Origin: Streptomyces alanosinicus
GTDB lineage: Bacteria; Actinomycetota; Actinomycetes; Streptomycetales; Streptomycetaceae
Assembly: GCF_014650595.1 (NCBI RefSeq)
Contig: NZ_BMVG01000005.1
Coordinates: 1-64,000, forward strand
Direction of reading: 5' to 3'
DNA length: 64,000 bases
Shown: piece after piece, positions 1 to 8,136 of the stretch
How positions within the stretch are numbered: position 1 is the first letter of the stretch
Layout: each line of letters opens with the position of its first letter
Notes under the pieces: generated by a model
The model's input: only the letters and a program-made list of their open reading frames with translations
Told to the model about the DNA's origin: nothing
The model's database searches: none
Position numbers and translations under genes: made by a program

Positions 1-54
1 GGCGGCGTACCGACCCCCGCGGCAGGTCCATCCGTCAGCGTGATTCCACGTAAC

Positions 55-505
55 TTATAGATACAGGAACTTGCCGCCGGCGACGGGCAGATAGGTGATA
101 TCGCCGACCCAGGCCCGATTGAGGTCGGATGCGGTGAAGTTGCGCCGCAGCAGATCGGGCACCGCCTGGGAGGTGGGGTCCGGAATGGTGGTTCGGTGTC
201 GACGCTTCAACCTCCTTCCCTGGATGGAGTGTTGGCGCATGAGCCGTTCGACGCGTTTGCGGTTGACGACCACACCGCCCGCGCGGAGCTCGGCGGTGAT
301 CCGCTTGGCCCCGTACGTCTTTCCGGACTCTGCGTGGACCTTGCGTATCCGTCGGGTGAGTGCGGCGTCCGCGGCCTGTTTCGCGGTGCGGGCCGGAGCG
401 GTTTTCAGCCAGCGGTAGAACGGACCTCGACAGGTTCAACACGGTGCACAGCCGCTTCACGCCGTAGGCGCCGCGGTGGTCGGCAACGAACTCGAAGCGG
501 CTCAC
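55..505 (-). pseudogene. IS3-family transposase OrfB remnant, frameshifted and truncated
   Basis: The GTG at 505 overlaps the OrfA stop. The frame opens with FEFVADHRGAYGVKRLC, the start typical of IS3-group OrfB proteins. Near 430 the frame breaks: after LNLSRS the expected GFYRW continues only in another frame. The downstream frame (273 to 55) carries an HTH_21-like block with RVERLMRQHSIQGRRLKRR and the first catalytic aspartate region WVGDITYL, then stops at TAA (57-55). The remaining two thirds of the DDE integrase core are missing, so this cannot be an active transposase. The 54 bases left of it show nothing recognisable. The family call rests on the motifs and is confident; the exact IS name is not determined. 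Confidence 0.85.
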
Positions 506-672
506 CAGTTCGTCTCGCCCGCAAAATACTTGGCCGCCCGGCGCAGGATGCCACGTTCCATCTCCAGCTCGCGCACCTGCTTGCGCAAGGCCGCGATCTC
601 CGCGTCCTTCGCTGTCTCCAGGAAGAGAGAGCCGTTGATGACGGTGAAGGTGAACTCTGCGTCCGCACCCAT
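502..672 (-). pseudogene. Chimeric ORF: possible immunity-gene start fused to IS3 OrfA tail
   Basis: This 56-residue frame has two unlike halves. Residues 1-18 (MGADAEFTFTVINGSLFL) follow a plausible ribosome site (ggtggtggcg) and do not resemble transposase. Residues 20-56 are the C-terminal end of an IS3 OrfA, with the coiled-coil-like pattern AALRKQVRELEMERGILRRA and ending AKYFAGETNW. The first half sits directly downstream of the toxin domain on the same strand, where polymorphic-toxin loci keep their immunity gene, so I infer it is the 5' remnant of that gene. The 5' part of OrfA and the 3' part of the host gene are both gone. The OrfA assignment is solid; the immunity reading is inference. 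Confidence 0.6.
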
Positions 673-752
673 CGCCACCACCTATTTCGTCGCGCTTATT
701 CCGTCTTGCCGAGCCAAGACGGAAGTGAGTAGAATCCTGAAACCGTACGATT

Positions 753-1210
753 CTACTCCCGGGGGATGACTCGCCAGGGATTCCCTTTTGATTCAGGAAT
801 GAAACGATATTGTCTGGTATCTCGTTCTCTGATATCAGGCCGAACTGCACGCCATTTTCGCGCGCGATTCGTCGTGCTTCGCCAAGCTTTGACTTGAACC
901 TCAACATGTCCTTCTCGTTGGAGTTCACTCTGTCCCAGTAGTGTCCGGATTTGGCCTCGTACCAGGTTTCGCTACCGGTCTGCGGGTCGATGTATTTTCC
1001 GTCAAATTGGCGACCGCCTGTTTTGAAGCCAGGCCTCCCATCGGAACCTGGAGCGCCATCCAGTTTCTCCATGAGGAAATCTTCATAGGAATCCTCGCTC
1101 TCCTGCGCAATCCTCCCGCGGCTCTTAGTATTCGGCTCACTCTGAGGCGACTCAGCTGAAGACGATGCCCCCTGCCCGGTCGTGCCATCCCCTTGCGCGC
1201 CAGCTGCCAT
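753..1210 (-). CDS. Nuclease-like (PD-(D/E)XK type) toxin domain, probably C-terminal part of a PrsW toxin
   Basis: Starting at ATG 1210 the frame gives a low-complexity Ser/Gly linker, then a compact domain with RQFDGKYIDPQTG, WYEAKSGHYWD, LGEARRIARENGVQFGLISE and IVSFLNQKGIP. The D...ExK arrangement (FDG then YEAKSG) fits a restriction-endonuclease-fold toxin of the kind found at the C-termini of actinobacterial polymorphic toxins. A good ribosome site, GGAGG at 1221-1217, lies six bases before the ATG, so separate translation is possible. Homologous proteins as I recall them are fused in frame to the preceding membrane region, which would require a frameshift near 1205. The frame runs on past the domain into the IS remnant. 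A TAG at 755-753 in the neighbouring frame would be a natural stop (reading GIPWRVIPRE) if one base were restored. The right end given is that inferred stop. Confidence 0.55.
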
Positions 1211-2799
1211 GACCCGCCTCCGGCGAGGGCGAGGCCTCCAGGAGGGAACAGAGCGAGCAAGGAGAGCAGCAGGAGGGCGAAGCCGAGGTAGACCAGGAAG
1301 GTGTTCAGCGCGTCGAGCAGGTGGAACGTGTGGATCGCCCTGCCGCCGGGGCCCACGCTGCCGAACCCGCGCCACAGCAGGAGTGCGCCGGTGGTTGCCG
1401 CGCCCAGCGCGGTGCCGACACGGAGGCGATGGACCACCAGTAGTTCCGCCGTGGGATGGGCCGATGCTGTCCGCCAGGTGCGGAACAGGGTGGTGAGCTG
1501 GTAGGCGATCCACGCCAGGGCGGCGATGCCGAAGCCCATGAGGATCTTCGGTCCCGAACCGGTACTGAAGAACCTCTGGAGGCCGGCAGTCGAGGTGAAC
1601 GATCCGACGCCCAGGAACAGCAACGGGGGCAGCGCGAGAACGCACGGGATCACCAGCAGCCACCGCTGCCGAGAACTGCGGGCGCTTCGAGTTGCCTTCA
1701 GCAGGCCCCGGACGTCCAGCGTGCGCCAGGCGCCCGGGTTGTCGGACGCCTCCATCAGAGCAGTGATTCCGGCGGCCGCCCGGCGCAGTTGCTCGGTGTC
1801 GTCGAGCGGCGCCGACGCCGTGGCGTACAGCAGCGAGCGCCGCAGCCGGACGTAGCGCAGGACGATCAGCAGGCTCCACGGCAGTCGCCAGGACGCATAG
1901 CGCAGCAGAGCGCCCATGCTGTCGCCGTCGACCCGTTCCGAAGCAAGCACGACGCCCGGCACAGTGCGCTTTCCACGATGGATCAGGCGCAGGTCGGCAA
2001 GCATGGCGATGGCCAGGCACACGAGCGGCGCCGCCCACGCCTTCCCGTTCAGCGAGTCCAGCCAGTGCGCGGCCTCGCTGGTGGGTTTCTGAACCACGTA
2101 GTTGTTCACCGTGTGATACCCGGCAGCGGCCGCGATCGGAAGCGCCGAGAGCAGGCGCACCCAACCTTGCGAGCGCCACAGCAGTCCGACCCCGAAGCCG
2201 GCCATAGCCGTCCACACCAGGTGGGAGAAGGTTTCGGTGGTCGGCGGGCCGAGCATGTCCAACTGGCTGAACGGCGCCGGAAGCCAAGCTGTCAACACCT
2301 GCCCCAGGCCCGGCACATAGGGCGGGGACAAGGAGTCCGGGATGATCCAGCCACCACCACGGCTGATCGCTCGGTTCGCGTCCAAGCCGTACCGCAGGAC
2401 CGCCTCCAGCAGCCCGAACCCGCCTCCCAGCGCAGCGCCCAGCACCGTGAAGTCGGTCAGACCCCACTGGCGGCGGACCTTCAGACTCATACCGGCCAGC
2501 AGGAGCGGGGAAGCCTTGATCAGTTCCTCCACCCAGGGCGCCACCGTGTGGCTGGTCGTGTCCACCACCGTGACCAGCGACTGCCCCGACTCGTGCGCGT
2601 AGAGACGGGTGTAGGCGAGCTCCACCAACGCCGTGGCCGCGCCGCACCCGTACACCCCCACCGCGAACGCCAGCAGCACGGTCGACAAGCGCACCGAACG
2701 AGTCGGCCAGGACACGGTGAACAGCTGCAGCACACCCCAGACGGCTGCCACCGCCATCATCAACGTCACACCAGGCCCCCGACGCACCGGAACAACCAT
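925..2799 (-). CDS. PrsW-type intramembrane metalloprotease (toxin carrier), C-terminus out of frame
   Basis: The multi-pass membrane protein has the ordered signature of PrsW peptidases: WVEELIKASPLLLAG (EExxK) near residue 90, GAALGGGFGLLEAVLRYG, then FSHLVWTAMAGFGVG, then a late HTVNNY. More transmembrane segments follow, ending in LLALFPPGGLALAGGGS near residue 530. After that the frame (RKGMARPGRGHRLQ onward) is arginine-rich shadow sequence, while a real toxin domain continues in the next frame. The PrsW domain is known as a fusion partner of polymorphic toxins in actinobacteria, where it may process or release them. ATG 2799 is the first start after an in-frame stop, but its ribosome site is poor; a GTG nine codons in has a better one. 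The real product is probably a PrsW-toxin fusion broken by one indel near 1205. Confidence 0.65.
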   Translation of the reverse strand: MVVPVRRGPGVTLMMAVAAVWGVLQLFTVSWPTRSVRLSTVLLAFAVGVYGCGAATALVELAYTRLYAHESGQSLVTVVDTTSHTVAPWVEELIKASPLLLAGMSLKVRRQWGLTDFTVLGAALGGGFGLLEAVLRYGLDANRAISRGGGWIIPDSLSPPYVPGLGQVLTAWLPAPFSQLDMLGPPTTETFSHLVWTAMAGFGVGLLWRSQGWVRLLSALPIAAAAGYHTVNNYVVQKPTSEAAHWLDSLNGKAWAAPLVCLAIAMLADLRLIHRGKRTVPGVVLASERVDGDSMGALLRYASWRLPWSLLIVLRYVRLRRSLLYATASAPLDDTEQLRRAAAGITALMEASDNPGAWRTLDVRGLLKATRSARSSRQRWLLVIPCVLALPPLLFLGVGSFTSTAGLQRFFSTGSGPKILMGFGIAALAWIAYQLTTLFRTWRTASAHPTAELLVVHRLRVGTALGAATTGALLLWRGFGSVGPGGRAIHTFHLLDALNTFLVYLGFALLLLSLLALFPPGGLALAGGGSWQLARKGMARPGRGHRLQLSRLRVSRILRAAGGLRRRARIPMKISSWRNWMALQVPMGGLASKQAVANLTENTSTRRPVAKPGTRPNPDTTGTE

Positions 2800-3146
2800 C
2801 GATTCGCGACAGTGAACGAGATGCTATGCAGTCAACTGCGAGCGCAGCGAGAGAGTTGAGAGACGCGGTGAAACGGCTATAAGGAGGATGCAAATCCCAC
2901 CCCTCTGTGCAGGGCGACCAGCCATCACCTCGACATCGGCCCCAGCCTGCCAATGCCTTGCCTGTTCCCTACTGCGCTTGATGACGCCCCAGGGTCCGGC
3001 AGCCGCTGAAGGGCAGACCGGCTGCAGAACCGAAGGGCATCCGGGACACCGTGCCACTGACTCACGGGCACTCTCCCCGTGCGGCTGACTTTCACGGCCG
3101 TACCGTGAAGCGAGTCCTATCCGAGCTGCTGGCTGCATCGCTCGAC
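2800..3146. other. Intergenic stretch upstream of the PrsW gene
   Basis: I see no credible gene in these 347 bases. Frames here are shadows with no domain and poor codon bias. Because both flanking genes run on the minus strand and a terminator hairpin closes the right side, this stretch should contain the promoter of the PrsW/toxin gene, but I could not pick out clear -35/-10 boxes. Confidence 0.5.
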
Positions 3147-3181
3147 CGTGCTCCGCCCTTCCCAGGGGAGGGCGGAGCACG
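3147..3181 (-). terminator. Rho-independent-type hairpin after DUF6082 gene
   Basis: CGTGCTCCGCCCT and AGGGCGGAGCACG form a perfect 13-bp stem around a nine-base centre (tcccagggg) that can itself pair CCC with GGG. It lies 13 bases beyond the stop of the minus-strand DUF6082 gene. No strong T-run follows, as is usual in Streptomyces. Confidence 0.8.
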
Positions 3182-3193
3182 GACCTCCTCCGA

Positions 3194-3910
3194 CTACTCT
3201 GGACCACCGGCGCGCGGGGGAACCACTCCTGGGATTCCGTGATCGGCAAGGGCCGGCTCCGTACGTGGCGGAGTGCCAAGAGACGCCTGGTAGCGGGCAT
3301 CGATGATCTCGTGTAGCCGCCGTGAGCGTCGAGACGCTGCTGTCGAAAGCCGCGCCTGCCGTGACCGTGCCCAGAACGACCGACCGATCTCACCCGCGAA
3401 GATCTCGTCCGCTGCGGCCGCCAGCCACTGCTCGGTGATCTCCCCCACCTCGAACGACATCTCCCAGTGCGAGACGACCAAGTTGATGTACATGTGCTGC
3501 CGCCGCAGCAGCACCGTCCGCGTCGAGTCCGGGCCACCCCAGCAGTCCAGGAACTCGGGCTTCTCCATCGCCATCTTGGTCAACTCGATGTGCAGGACCC
3601 GCGTGGTCTGCACCCGAGCCGCCTTCGCCTCGCGAGCCTGCAACACGAGTGAAGCAGCAACCCCCACGACGGCCAGCGCGGACAGCAGCGCCGACACTGC
3701 ACCGTACGCCTGAGCGATATCAGCGATCCGCTGCCAGTCCTCTCCACCACCATCCAGCGCGGGAAGCGCGAGCGGGGACACCACAACGAGCCCCATCGAG
3801 GCGATGATGGCCAGCACAACCAGTGACAGGACAGTCGGACGGGACCGATACCAGGGCCGACCGTGCGCTCCCCGGCGAGAATCCGAGCCGGACCCGGCGG
3901 GCGGGATCAC
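3194..3910 (-). CDS. DUF6082-family membrane-anchored protein
   Basis: The 238-residue product has two hydrophobic segments: VLSLVVLAIIASMGLVVVSPL near residues 27-47 and VSALLSALAVVGVAASLVL near 72-90. A soluble region with QAREAKAARVQTTRVLHIELTKMAME follows, the pattern of the DUF6082 family of Streptomyces hypothetical proteins. The GTG start at 3910 shares four bases (GTGA) with the stop of the upstream DUF6879 frame, which points to translational coupling in one operon. A strong hairpin follows the stop. Function is unknown for the family; the topology suggests an inner-membrane protein with a cytoplasmic helical domain. Confidence 0.7.
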   Translation of the reverse strand: MIPPAGSGSDSRRGAHGRPWYRSRPTVLSLVVLAIIASMGLVVVSPLALPALDGGGEDWQRIADIAQAYGAVSALLSALAVVGVAASLVLQAREAKAARVQTTRVLHIELTKMAMEKPEFLDCWGGPDSTRTVLLRRQHMYINLVVSHWEMSFEVGEITEQWLAAAADEIFAGEIGRSFWARSRQARLSTAASRRSRRLHEIIDARYQASLGTPPRTEPALADHGIPGVVPPRAGGPE

Positions 3911-4601
3911 GATGCTGATCCTTCACGCCGGACACGCAGCAACGGCCCCGTCACCCGAGCATGAAAAGCGGAAAAGTCCTCGCCCGACGCGTACAACTGC
4001 TGAAAATCGCTCCGACATGCCTCAACCAGAGCCCTGTTGGTGTGCCTGTAGGCGCCGGCGATGATCCCGTCCGGCTTGTACCTCAGCTCATAGAGACAGA
4101 AGGTCCCGAGAATGACCAGCTCGGAAAACCATCGGGGGGGGGTGCCAGTTTGCCAGGTCCGCCATAGCGGACCACAACGCGAATCTCCTCGCCCAGGTCA
4201 GCCCGCTCCCGGAGCACAGCCGTCTCCCACAGCACGTATTCCGACGGCGGAAGCTCGACGTACCGGACACGACGCAGCCGCAGGCCACGCTGCTCGGCCG
4301 CCACGAACTGCCGGCTCATCGCTGGCCGAGCCTCCACCAGCGCATCGAGAGCTTCACTCCACGCACCCTTGTGGAAAGCCTCCCAAGAGACAAAACCCGG
4401 CTCCTGGAATTCCTGGCCGCACTCCAACTTGTCGACGACCGTCACGTCAGCGCGAGCATAGTCACGGCGAAACGCCTCAAAATAGTCCGCAGCCGGGAGA
4501 AAGGCGTCACGCTCCTCCTCGGGCAGTGAGGCCAGGCCGCTGATGCCAGCCCAAGCCGCATCAGACTGACTCGGCTTGCCGACACCTCCGCGCTCAGGCA
4601 T
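3907..4601 (-). pseudogene. DUF6879-like protein, frameshifted at a poly-G run
   Basis: ATG 4601 overlaps the stop of the upstream gene (ATGCCTGA). The first frame gives FEAFRRDYARADVTVVDKLE, SWEAFHKGAWSEALDALVEA and LRRVRYVELPPSEYVLWETA, the pattern of DUF6879 proteins. Near 4130-4170 this frame fails beside a run of eight G on the plus strand. Real-looking sequence resumes in a different frame (FSELVILGTFCLYELRY, then ALVEACRSDFQQLYASGEDF) and ends at TGA 3909-3907, overlapping the next gene's GTG by four bases. That clean overlap shows the third frame is the original C-terminus. As given, the protein would be truncated by about a third. Confidence 0.75.
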
Positions 4602-4863
4602 CAGGAATGTCCGGCTTCGCTGCCGAAAGCAGACTCCGCGGAATGATGACCAGCCGCTCATCAGCACCTATCGACACCCCCGCGGGGAGCCGGTCGGCTA
4701 CGGCCGACGTAACGTCCCGGCCGATCACGGCCACATCCCCATTGGACATTTCCCAAATATCCGGGCAGGTCTCCGTCTGGCTCGTAAGCCCCAGCTCCTG
4801 AGGCGACCGCCCCAAGCGGCGGACGAACTCAGCACCGCTGTCAGCTTCCCACGGTCGACCCAT
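4594..4863 (-). CDS. Small conserved Streptomyces protein preceding DUF6879
   Basis: The 89-residue product begins MGRPWEADSGAEFVRRLG and continues TCPDIWEMSNGDVAVIGRD, then DERLVIIPRSLLSAAKPDIP. Small proteins with a CPDIW...NGDxAVIG core are recurrent partners of DUF6879 genes in Streptomyces. The frame stays open upstream to 5196, but ATG 4863 has an excellent ribosome site (CGGAGG, six-base spacing) and coding-like sequence starts there, so I chose it. The stop overlaps the ATG of the next gene by a few bases. Function unknown. Confidence 0.7.
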   Translation of the reverse strand: MGRPWEADSGAEFVRRLGRSPQELGLTSQTETCPDIWEMSNGDVAVIGRDVTSAVADRLPAGVSIGADERLVIIPRSLLSAAKPDIPDA

Positions 4864-5257
4864 GCCCGGCCTCCGGAATGTAATTGAGTGCATCCGACAA
4901 GTGATGATCGAAGTGAGGCTAACAACCCGCCCTGAGTCATGCAACGGGCCCAAGCCACCGAGCAGTTGCCGAACCATACCCAGGCTACGCAAGTACGACA
5001 CAGCACCACTTCTGAAGGGTTCAGAGTCAGGCGACGCTGCCGACATGGTCGGCCAGGGCGACGCGACTATGCCAGCGTCCTGTGCCGCCTGGGTTGTGTG
5101 TTGCCTTCTGTGCCTGTTGGCCTGCACACGCCAACCGAAACCCGCAGAAGGAAGACCCCGGGTCTGCACCGACGGAAGCCCAGCACATGGCAGCAACCCC
5201 CCCCGACGGGTACGCCGTACGGTGGTGAGCTACCAGGAGGACAGAGGAGGACGCCGG
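4864..5257. other. Intergenic region between divergent small gene and broken plus-strand gene
   Basis: These 394 bases hold no supportable gene. Open frames on both strands have atypical composition and no recognisable motif. Because the flanking genes point away from each other, promoters for both are expected here; none was identifiable with confidence. Confidence 0.45.
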
Positions 5258-6212
5258 ATGCAGCCAGCACGTGAAAGTGGCCAGTCGTGGGCGGGCTTCA
5301 CCCGCATCGACGCTCGTGCTGTCGGCGGCACCACACCAGGCTCTGTGCTGACCATCCACCTGAGCCGACACGACCCTGAGCTGGGTGCCAATACCGATGC
5401 GCAACTGCTGAGCTCGTTCCTCACCGCAGTAGACGCGGGGCCGCACGGAGACGTCGCCAGCAGAGCGGCGTTCACGCGTGGCTCGAAGACATCCCTGCCG
5501 TTGCCGCCTGGGTGCGGAAGGACGACACCCCAGAACTGGTCGTGGACAGGCTCATGTCGCAACTTGCTGTGGTGAACACGGCAGGAGCTTTGATCGACGA
5601 TCGCACCTGCCGTGTCGGGCTCCGATCGACGTTCGAGCGATTGGACAACGAGCACGGCGTGCTACTCACCATGAAAAGCGAGACGGCCGGCGCCCCAGTC
5701 GAGCTGTTTCCGGCCCTCCTTCACTGCTGGATGTGGTGGTGGCGCAAACAGGTCGAGGCTCTCAGCCATCGCCCGGAGATGCCTTCGCCGCCCAAGCGCA
5801 CCCCCAACATGGAGCACTTCGTCGACCAACTCGTCCAGTGGTTGGACAGGCCAAGGAAATACAGCAACGCCAGCCGGTCCAGAACTGGAAGATGCCGCTG
5901 CCGCCGGAGCGGCTGGACCTGGTCGAAGACGGCCGACACTACGCCGTGCACTTGGACGACTTCGAACTCACCACCTGGCCGGACACGCCTCCAAAAGACC
6001 GCGGCGACACGTACTTCGGAGACATCTTCGAGCCTAACCAGGACTGGCTGCTCTGCACGGGCGCCAGCAGGGCTGCAACACTGGTGACGGACATTCCGCG
6101 CTTGGACGGCGGACACGTCCCTCTCAGCTCGGATAGCTACAGCGTCGCATCAATTCTCGACGTCACCGGTCACCGCGGCTGCGATGACCGAGGCCACCGA
6201 CGTCAGATATGA
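5258..6212 (+). pseudogene. Unrecognised gene in three successive frames
   Basis: ATG 5258 has a strong ribosome site (AGAGGAGG, seven-base spacing). Frame one reads FTRIDARAVGGTTPGSVLTI and HDPELGANTDAQLLSSFLT. Near 5462 the coding-like sequence moves to a second frame with VHAWLEDIPAVAAWVRKDD, ALIDDRTCRVGLRSTFERL and LLHCWMWWWRKQ. Near 5850 it moves again, to EIQQRQPVQNWKMPLPPERL, YAVHLDDFELTTWPD and YFGDIFEPNQDWLLCTG. Each piece has normal composition and none matches a family I recognise. The end is uncertain: one frame stops at 6087 and the last runs to 6212, antisense to the end of the next gene. I read it as one decayed gene of about 270-300 codons. Confidence 0.45.
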
Positions 6213-6731
6213 CCACTTCGGCAGCAGTTCGTCCCACAGGGCACTCCGCGGCGGCTGAGACTCCCAGCGGTGGGCCTCCTCGAAACGCCAGATGGCCTCT
6301 GCTTCCTCGGGCGACACCTGCAGCCGACGCTCCTCGTACGCGATTTCCTCCCCGGTGGGCTCCCGCCATACGGCTCCTCGCCAGGCCGCGAGGACGTCTT
6401 CCGCATGGTGCAGGAGGGATGGCGCACCGTGGATGTAGATCTCAACAAGAGCGATCATGGGCGAACCGCTGGGCAACTGCTTCCGCCACAGCGGAAGCAG
6501 TTCCTTGTCGATCCTTGTGACCTTCGCGACGAGACCCGCGATCGCCTCGGTACGCAGCCTGTCCCACTCCTGTGGTCCACGAGGGAAGGCCTGGCCTGCC
6601 TCCTCGTCCTTCTGTAATTCCCTGAGGAAGGCGTCTCCGACGGAGATTTCCTCCTGTGTGGGCTCCCACTCGTAGCGGTCGAGCGATCGAGCGATCCCGT
6701 TGAGTTGCTGCTCGTCGGTGGCCTTCGTCAT
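6150..6731 (-). CDS. Hypothetical protein
   Basis: The 193-residue product is acidic and helical, with blocks such as YEWEPTQEEISVGDAFLREL, PLWRKQLPSGSPMIALVEIY and EEAEAIWRFEEAHRW, and a hydrophobic C-terminus ending SVASVIAAAVTGDVEN. Codon use looks normal for the genome, which supports it being real. I do not recognise the family. The ATG at 6731 has only a weak ribosome site. It lies alone between two decayed elements. Confidence 0.55.
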   Translation of the reverse strand: MTKATDEQQLNGIARSLDRYEWEPTQEEISVGDAFLRELQKDEEAGQAFPRGPQEWDRLRTEAIAGLVAKVTRIDKELLPLWRKQLPSGSPMIALVEIYIHGAPSLLHHAEDVLAAWRGAVWREPTGEEIAYEERRLQVSPEEAEAIWRFEEAHRWESQPPRSALWDELLPKWSYLTSVASVIAAAVTGDVEN

Positions 6732-6945
6732 AGCGCCAGCCTAGACAGGGTGTGCCACCGGGCACCTTCGCCTCACTGCACGCGCCGGCCAGGAACGCTC
6801 CCGCAAGCGGACGGGGGGCTGCGAGACTCCTGGAAGGACTGTTGATGATCAGCTTCCGTGGCCGCAGTCAGGCCTCTAGAGATCTTTAACGATGTGGGTT
6901 ACGTCGGGTCGTGACGGCTGTCGTGGGCTGCGCTATGCCGGGAGA

Positions 6946-7680
6946 GTGAGGTATCCCGATGGCGGTGGTCTGACGGCCGAGGAGCGGGCTCGCCGTGAGG
7001 AAGTCCGGTTCGCTGCCGCTGACCTGATCGAGGCTGGGGCCAGTGACCGGGAGGTGGCCCGGCAGTTCCGTGTGACGCGGATTTCGGCGAACCGATGGCG
7101 GCGGGCGTTGACTTCAGGAGGTCGGCAGGCCCTGGCTTCCAAGGGCCCGGGCGGAGCCCGCTGCAAACTCGATGCGGGACAGCTCCGCGTCCTGGAGGCG
7201 GTGTTGGATGCCGGTCCGGCCGTCTCCGGCTGGGGTGAGCGGTGCTGGACACTGGCGAGGATCGCGGAGGTCGTGCGCGGCCGGTTCGGCGCCGAGTACG
7301 CCCTGGCCGGGCTGGACCTGCTGCTGCACCGCATCGGCTGGAGCGTGCAGGTCCCCTCCCGCAAGGCCACTGAACGCGACGAGGAGAGGATGGCCGCCTG
7401 GAAGGACGAGCAGTGGCCCGTCATAAAAAGAGGGCGGCGGACCTGGGCGCCTGGCCGGCTTCGAGGACGAAGCCGGCCAGGGCCTGAGGCCGCCCAAGGG
7501 CCGCACCTGGGGCCGCCGTGGACACACCCCGGTGGTCCGCGTCACCGCCCAAGGCACCAAACGTGTCTCCGTAGCGGCGCTGATCTGCACCAAGCCCGGC
7601 CGCAGATCACGGCTGATCTACCGCATCCACCTCGACCGCGGCCCCGCCAAGGGCCGCCGCAAGGGCTTCACCGAGACCGA
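6946..7680 (+). pseudogene. IS630-family transposase, frameshifted and 3'-truncated
   Basis: From GTG 6946 the first frame has an N-terminal helix-turn-helix block ([20 protein letters not shown]) and a winged-helix part ([20 protein letters not shown]), typical of IS630/Tc1 transposases. The frame breaks at a five-A run near 7427 and again near 7466. The catalytic-domain start then appears in the third frame as [20 protein letters not shown], whose FEDE contains the first catalytic aspartate, followed by [20 protein letters not shown]. Sequence stops being transposase-like after GFTETD near 7680, where it joins a decayed gene on the other strand. The second and third catalytic acids are absent. 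Confidence 0.8.
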
Positions 7681-8136
7681 CCCTCAGCCAGCCCCGCTCC
7701 ACCAGCCGTTTCAACTTGCCCCGCGTTCCCTCGATCTTCGCCGGCATCGCCGGCAGCCCGATCCTCGGCACGATCTGCTTGGCAGCATCGGAGTCGACGC
7801 GTCCGCCACGACCTCCACGATGTCGCGGTACACATCCGGCAGCGCATCCGACGACAGTCCCTCCCGCCAATGCGGCACCAGAAGCGCCCCGACCACCCGC
7901 ACCGGCCGGTCACCGGCCGTCGGCTCCACCAACTGCTCTGCGACCGACGCCTCGTCCGAACCGGACATCTCCGTGACCACCTCGGCCACCGTCTCCCGCG
8001 TCACCCGCAGCCGCGACCACGTCTCCCGCTCGGCCTCCAACCGCGCCGTCAACTCAGCGATCTACGACTCAAGCTCCTCCACCCGCACCCGGGCAGCCGC
8101 CTCCCGAGCCTCCAACTCCTCGAACAATGAGCCCAT
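7680..8136 (-). pseudogene. Decayed transposon-accessory-type protein
   Basis: A good ribosome site (AGGAGGCGACTCTG) precedes ATG 8136, and the reading starts [24 protein letters not shown] at 8064-8062 interrupts it after EELES. Beyond the stop, in the same frame, come [35 protein letters not shown] and [11 protein letters not shown]. Near 7790 it shifts to a frame reading [19 protein letters not shown] and [11 protein letters not shown]. Proteins with this coiled N-terminus plus a [22 protein letters not shown] end are common beside Streptomyces insertion sequences. The gene is cut off at the junction with the IS630 remnant. Confidence 0.6.
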
